Positions 12,798 through 15,843 of a stretch of DNA of 15,843 nt are shown here, piece after piece. The stretch lies in NCBI GenBank assembly GCA_964503455.1, contig CAZCZR010000038.1, positions 1-15,843 on the forward strand. Direction: 5' to 3'. Numbering within the stretch: the first letter of the stretch is position 1; every line of letters begins with the position of its first letter. The translations under genes and the position numbers were made by a program. Under the pieces are notes generated by a model. The model was not told the origin of the DNA. It saw only the letters and a list, made by a program, of their open reading frames with translations, and did no database searches. This DNA comes from CAZCZR01 sp964503455. Lineage in GTDB: Bacteria > Bacillota > Clostridia > UBA1381.

Positions 12798-12829
12798 TTA
12801 ACCTTATTTTAATTTAAGGCGTTTATAAT
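12798..12829 (+). promoter_or_regulatory. Putative promoter and response-regulator site for the VTC operon
   Basis: TATAAT (12824-12829) is a consensus -10 box, but no matching -35 is present at the usual distance. In its place stand TTAACC (12798) and TTAATT (12809), 11 bases apart and on the same strand. A weak -10/-35 combination replaced by 11-base-spaced repeats is typical of promoters switched on by OmpR/PhoB-family regulators. The assignment is tentative. Confidence 0.45.
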
Positions 12830-12890
12830 ATAGCTGTTCTAATCGAAAAGGAGCTATGTTTTCAAAATAAAATACAAGAAGGTGATAACA

Positions 12891-12959
12891 ATGAAAATAC
12901 TTACGCAAGGCCGTGCAAGCGCTGAAAAATTTACGGCAAGATCCCGTAAATCGATTTAA
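12891..12959 (+). CDS. Possible 22-residue leader peptide
   Basis: A small ORF beginning MKILTQGRAS and ending ARSRKSI is preceded by GAAGGTGATAACA, a good ribosome binding site. It is basic, with no membrane segment. It lies on the predicted VTC-operon transcript, 55 bases before the VTC start. I do not recognise the peptide. It could be a regulatory leader peptide or simply a chance ORF. A three-codon ORF (ATG at 12856) after AAAAGGAG lies just upstream. Confidence 0.35.
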   Translation: MKILTQGRASAEKFTARSRKSI

Positions 12960-12963
12960 ATCG
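12952..12963. repeat. Palindrome between the mini-ORF and the VTC gene
   Basis: CGATTTAAATCG is a perfect 12-base palindrome overlapping the stop codon of the mini-ORF. It is followed by repeated GATTGAWTTT words up to 12990. The rest of 12734-13014 is AT-rich leader. Confidence 0.5.
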
Positions 12964-13014
12964 GTGATTGATTTTCCTGATTGAATTTCATTTATACAGA
13001 GAGGTGGTGATGAC

Positions 13015-13680
13015 ATGAAATTCAGACACGAGTACAAGCACCAAATCAATCTTGCGGACATTTTTGTTCTCAAGACAAGGCTTTCGGCAGTAGCAAAGCA
13101 TGATTCAAACGCCGGCGAGGACGGCACATATTATATTAAAAGCCTGTATTTTGATAATTATGCAGACAAGGCTCTTCGCGAAAAAGCAGACGGCATAAAT
13201 AAAAGGGAAAAGTTCCGTATCAGGTATTACGGAACGGACACCTCTTTCATACGGCTTGAAAAGAAAAGTAAAATAAACGGTCTTTGCAGCAAAGAGAGCG
13301 CGAGAATTACTAAGGAAGAATGTAAAAAAATCATTGACGGGGATATAGCTTTCCTTATGCAAAGCGAAAGCGAGCTTTTAAAAGAGCTGTACGCCAAAAT
13401 GAAATATCAGATGCTTCGTCCAAAATGTATTGTGGCATACAGGCGGGAATGTTTTGTATATCCTCCCGGAAATGTGCGCGTTACAATCGATATGGATATT
13501 TGCGGAAGCAATAATGTAAAGGAGTTTTTAAACCCGAATTTACAGTTCTTACAGCTGTATCACAATTCCGTATTGGAAGTAAAATGGGACGAATATCTGC
13601 CGCAGATAATACGGGACTGTGTGCAGGTAAAATCAAGAAGGTCAGCCGCTTTTTCAAAATATGCGGCGGTAAGGTTTTAA
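13015..13680 (+). CDS. VTC-domain (polyphosphate polymerase-like) protein
   Basis: The 221-residue protein is a single VTC domain of the triphosphate tunnel metalloenzyme fold, as in the catalytic core of yeast Vtc4, which makes polyphosphate from ATP. Charged tunnel residues are visible in order: R4, E6 and K8 in FRHEYKHQI, SLYFDN (43-48), R68 and R70 in FRIRYYG, RLEKKSK (80-86), R143-R144 in AYRRECF, D159 and D161 in TIDMDI, E188 and K190 in LEVKWDEYLP, and S214-K215 near the C-terminus. No residue set looks missing. There is no SPX domain and no membrane segment. AGAGGTGGTGATGAC precedes ATG. The next gene (DUF4956, membrane) starts 29 bases later. The actual product in bacteria of this type is not settled, so polyphosphate synthesis is an inference. 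Confidence 0.88.
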   Translation: MKFRHEYKHQINLADIFVLKTRLSAVAKHDSNAGEDGTYYIKSLYFDNYADKALREKADGINKREKFRIRYYGTDTSFIRLEKKSKINGLCSKESARITKEECKKIIDGDIAFLMQSESELLKELYAKMKYQMLRPKCIVAYRRECFVYPPGNVRVTIDMDICGSNNVKEFLNPNLQFLQLYHNSVLEVKWDEYLPQIIRDCVQVKSRRSAAFSKYAAVRF

Positions 13681-13709
13681 TATTTTAATTACGAAAGGAA
13701 GTCAAAATT

Positions 13710-14381
13710 ATGAGCTTTAGCGATGTTTTTAAGTCAAGTTTTTTATCGAACGTCAATTCGTTCTCTACGGTGGATGTGCTTTTGGCGCTTGGTTTGTCAT
13801 TTGTTTTGGGACTGTTTATATTTGTTATTTACAAAAAAACCTATCAGGGCGTTATGTATTCCGACTCGTTCGGTATTTCGCTTATTGCGATGTCGATGAT
13901 AACAAGCCTTGTAATTATTGCGGTTACCTCTAATGTAGTGTTATCGCTCGGTATGGTCGGCGCTCTTTCCATTGTCCGTTTCAGGACCGCGATCAAAGAG
14001 CCTATGGATATTGCGTTTTTATTCTGGTCAATAGCGGTTGGCATTGTACTCGGCGCGGGACTTTTATCTCTCGCTATCATCGGCTCCGTTATCATAGGTA
14101 TTATCATCGTTCTTTTCTCCACGCGAAAAATCGGGGATACCCCGTATATCCTTGTGGTAAACTGCGAAAACAGCGAAGCGGAAAATGCCGTTGCCGCGCT
14201 TATTAAAGAAGAAGCAAAGAAAAGCGTATTGAAATCCAAATCCGTAAACAAGCTTGGTGTTGAGCTTACCTATGAGGTTCGTATCAAGGAGGAAAATACA
14301 AGCTTTATAAACAGCATTTCTTCCGGCGAGGGCGTAACCAATGCCGTTCTCGTCACCTATAACGGCGAGTATATGTCATAA
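13710..14381 (+). CDS. DUF4956 membrane protein
   Basis: The 223-residue protein has about four membrane segments (roughly residues 21-41, 55-75, 99-115 and 118-137). A conserved loop, GMVGALSIVRFRTAIKEP (81-98), sits between the second and third. This signature reminds me of MgtC/SapB-type membrane proteins. A soluble C-terminal domain of about 85 residues (ILVVNCENSEAENAVAALI onward) looks ACT- or ferredoxin-fold-like and probably faces the cytosol. AAAGGAAG lies before ATG. The gene stands between the VTC gene and the beta-helix gene with short gaps, so all three are probably one transcript. Its biochemical role is not known. It could connect the cytosolic VTC enzyme with the surface protein. 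Confidence 0.85.
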   Translation: MSFSDVFKSSFLSNVNSFSTVDVLLALGLSFVLGLFIFVIYKKTYQGVMYSDSFGISLIAMSMITSLVIIAVTSNVVLSLGMVGALSIVRFRTAIKEPMDIAFLFWSIAVGIVLGAGLLSLAIIGSVIIGIIIVLFSTRKIGDTPYILVVNCENSEAENAVAALIKEEAKKSVLKSKSVNKLGVELTYEVRIKEENTSFINSISSGEGVTNAVLVTYNGEYMS

Positions 14382-14390
14382 GGAAAACCG

Positions 14391-15843
14391 ATGATAAGCT
14401 CAAAGAAAATCGATTTCATTGCAATACTTTTGATTGCATTGGTTTTAATCGGCACAGTATATGCAATGTTTTTGCCACGCGAAAATCTTACCGGCGATGT
14501 TTCAGGCGTCATTTCTTACGGTGATGTTCATCAGATCAGTATAACCGATGATGATTATTACACAACTTACGCAGATGACTCAATCGTCAAAATTTCGTTA
14601 AACGGCGAAACAGCCGAGGCAAAAAGTAATAATATTGAAATTGCGGACGGCGATGTGAAAATCTTAGCCGGCGGCGTTTATGTGCTGTCGGGCGAGCTGT
14701 CTGACGGAAGCGTTATTGTTGATTCCGGCGACGGCGCGGAGGTGCGGATTATTTTAAACGGCGTGAACATAACCTCCTCCGATTTTTCGGCGATTTATGT
14801 AAAAAACGCGGAAAAAACCGTTATATCGCTTGCGCCGAACACAGAGAACGTTTTAACGGACGGTCCTTCTTATAACGAGGAAAAATCAGAGGATGGAAAG
14901 CCCTCCGCCTGTTTATATTCCAAGGATGACCTTACGATAAACGGTACGGGAAAGCTTACGATCAACGCAAATTTCAGCGACGGAATAAAAGCGAACGATG
15001 TTCTTAAAATAACCGAAGGCAATATTGAAATAACCGCGCCCGATGAAGGGATCAACGCGAATGATTACTTTGCCGCGATCAAAGCGAATGTCAATATAGC
15101 TTCCGGCGGGGACGCCGTAAAGTGCGAACACGATAATACCGGAAAGGGATTTATTGCGTTTGAGGCTGCTTCATTTTCAATCACAAGCGAAGGTGACGGC
15201 ATATATGCTTCGTCCGCGCTGTATATGAATAATTCCTCCGTGCAAATAACCTCCGGCGGCGGAAGTGAAAACGCTTCAAATAACAGAGGCGGCTTCGGCG
15301 GAGGCATGGGCGGCTTCGGCGGAGGGCAGGATTCCGCAGACAATGATACCGTAAGCACAAAGGCGATAAAAGCCGGTACGAATATTGTTATAAACGGCGG
15401 CAGCTTTGATCTCGACAGCAGTGATGATACCATTCACTCGGACGGAGATTTGACCGTTGAAGGCGGCACGTTTGTAATTTCCGCCGGAGATGACGCCGTT
15501 CATGCCGAAGCGAATCTCATTCTCAACCCTGAGAATATGAATATAACAAAATGCTATGAAGGATTAGAGGGCGCATATATCACCATTAACGGCGGAGATA
15601 TTGCTATTGTTTCCGACGATGACGGTATCAATGCTGTCGGTGACGGCTCAAACAGCGGTATGGGAATGATGATGGGCGGTATGAACGGAGAAGAAAAATC
15701 CTCCGAGGATGACATCTGGCTCACCTTAAACGGCGGCAGCATATACATTGAAACATCGGGAGACGGGTTTGATTCCAACGGCTCTGCCGTTATAAACGGC
15801 GGTTATCTTGAAATATACGGTCCCGAAAACGGCGGAAACGGAT
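14391..15843 (+). CDS. Membrane-anchored or secreted beta-helix protein (Cthe_2159/DUF4353-like), partial
   Basis: ATG 14391 follows AGGAAA by four bases, nine bases after the DUF4956 stop. The frame is open to the end of the window, giving the first 484 residues. Residues 6-28 (FIAILLIALVLIGTVYAMF) form a signal peptide or membrane anchor. After that come short repeats rich in Asp, Gly and Asn, such as DDLTINGTGKLTI, SDGIKANDVLKI, DEGINANDYFAAI, GDGIYASSALYM, SDDTIHSDGDLTV and GDDAVHAEANLIL, each one turn of a right-handed parallel beta-helix with Asp positions suited to calcium. This matches Cthe_2159-type carbohydrate-binding proteins, some of which bind pectin or cellulose. Two Gly/Met-rich loops interrupt the helix (15285-15329 and 15653-15690). 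Substrate and exact localisation are inferred. Confidence 0.85.
   Translation, partial: MISSKKIDFIAILLIALVLIGTVYAMFLPRENLTGDVSGVISYGDVHQISITDDDYYTTYADDSIVKISLNGETAEAKSNNIEIADGDVKILAGGVYVLSGELSDGSVIVDSGDGAEVRIILNGVNITSSDFSAIYVKNAEKTVISLAPNTENVLTDGPSYNEEKSEDGKPSACLYSKDDLTINGTGKLTINANFSDGIKANDVLKITEGNIEITAPDEGINANDYFAAIKANVNIASGGDAVKCEHDNTGKGFIAFEAASFSITSEGDGIYASSALYMNNSSVQITSGGGSENASNNRGGFGGGMGGFGGGQDSADNDTVSTKAIKAGTNIVINGGSFDLDSSDDTIHSDGDLTVEGGTFVISAGDDAVHAEANLILNPENMNITKCYEGLEGAYITINGGDIAIVSDDDGINAVGDGSNSGMGMMMGGMNGEEKSSEDDIWLTLNGGSIYIETSGDGFDSNGSAVINGGYLEIYGPENGGNG

Noticed and set aside
1..15843. CRISPR array, insertion sequence, prophage or tRNA genes
   Set aside because: No evenly spaced repeats with unique spacers, no transposase or integrase, and no cloverleaf apart from the tRNA-like part of the tmRNA were seen.

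Overview
The window looks like a piece of a Clostridia-type Firmicutes genome, probably a draft or metagenome assembly because a run of exactly 100 Ns (9553-9652) joins two blocks. The evidence is a canonical CIRCE operator ahead of hrcA-grpE-dnaK, a DnaK lacking the segment seen in proteobacterial DnaK, strong AGGAGG-type ribosome binding sites, sigma-A-like promoters, an S-layer-homology (SLH) protein, frequent ATA isoleucine codons, and a VTC/DUF4956/beta-helix cluster of a kind I associate with clostridia.

Layout, left block (1-9552): the 3' end of an SLH-domain surface protein with a terminator; the tmRNA gene ssrA on the minus strand with its own promoter and terminator; a divergent region carrying three TTGTGAA repeats; then the CIRCE-controlled operon hrcA-grpE-dnaK, closed by a hairpin. 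dnaJ has a separate near-consensus promoter, and its mRNA is predicted to begin with a hairpin. Twelve bases after dnaJ starts a metabolic cassette: a HisD-family dehydrogenase, a HisB-family dehydratase and a HAD phosphatase. The two histidine-like enzymes are full length, but both differ from the true histidine enzymes at metal or substrate positions. I read the cassette as a candidate paralogous pathway rather than histidine biosynthesis.

Right block (9653-15843): on the minus strand, metY and cysK form a sulfur-assimilation operon with one promoter and a shared-stem terminator, followed by an HD-domain hydrolase. On the plus strand, after an AT-rich leader with a candidate regulator site and a 22-codon mini-ORF, come a VTC-domain polyphosphate polymerase-like protein, a DUF4956 membrane protein and a membrane-anchored or secreted beta-helix protein of the Cthe_2159/DUF4353 type that runs off the window end. 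These three appear to be one operon linking a cytosolic nucleotidyl/phosphate polymer enzyme, a membrane component and a cell-surface fibre-like protein.

The two most interesting systems are the divergent HisD/HisB/HAD cassette behind dnaJ and the VTC-DUF4956-beta-helix operon. Gene order across the N gap should not be trusted. Residue comparisons with reference enzymes were made from memory, without running an alignment.
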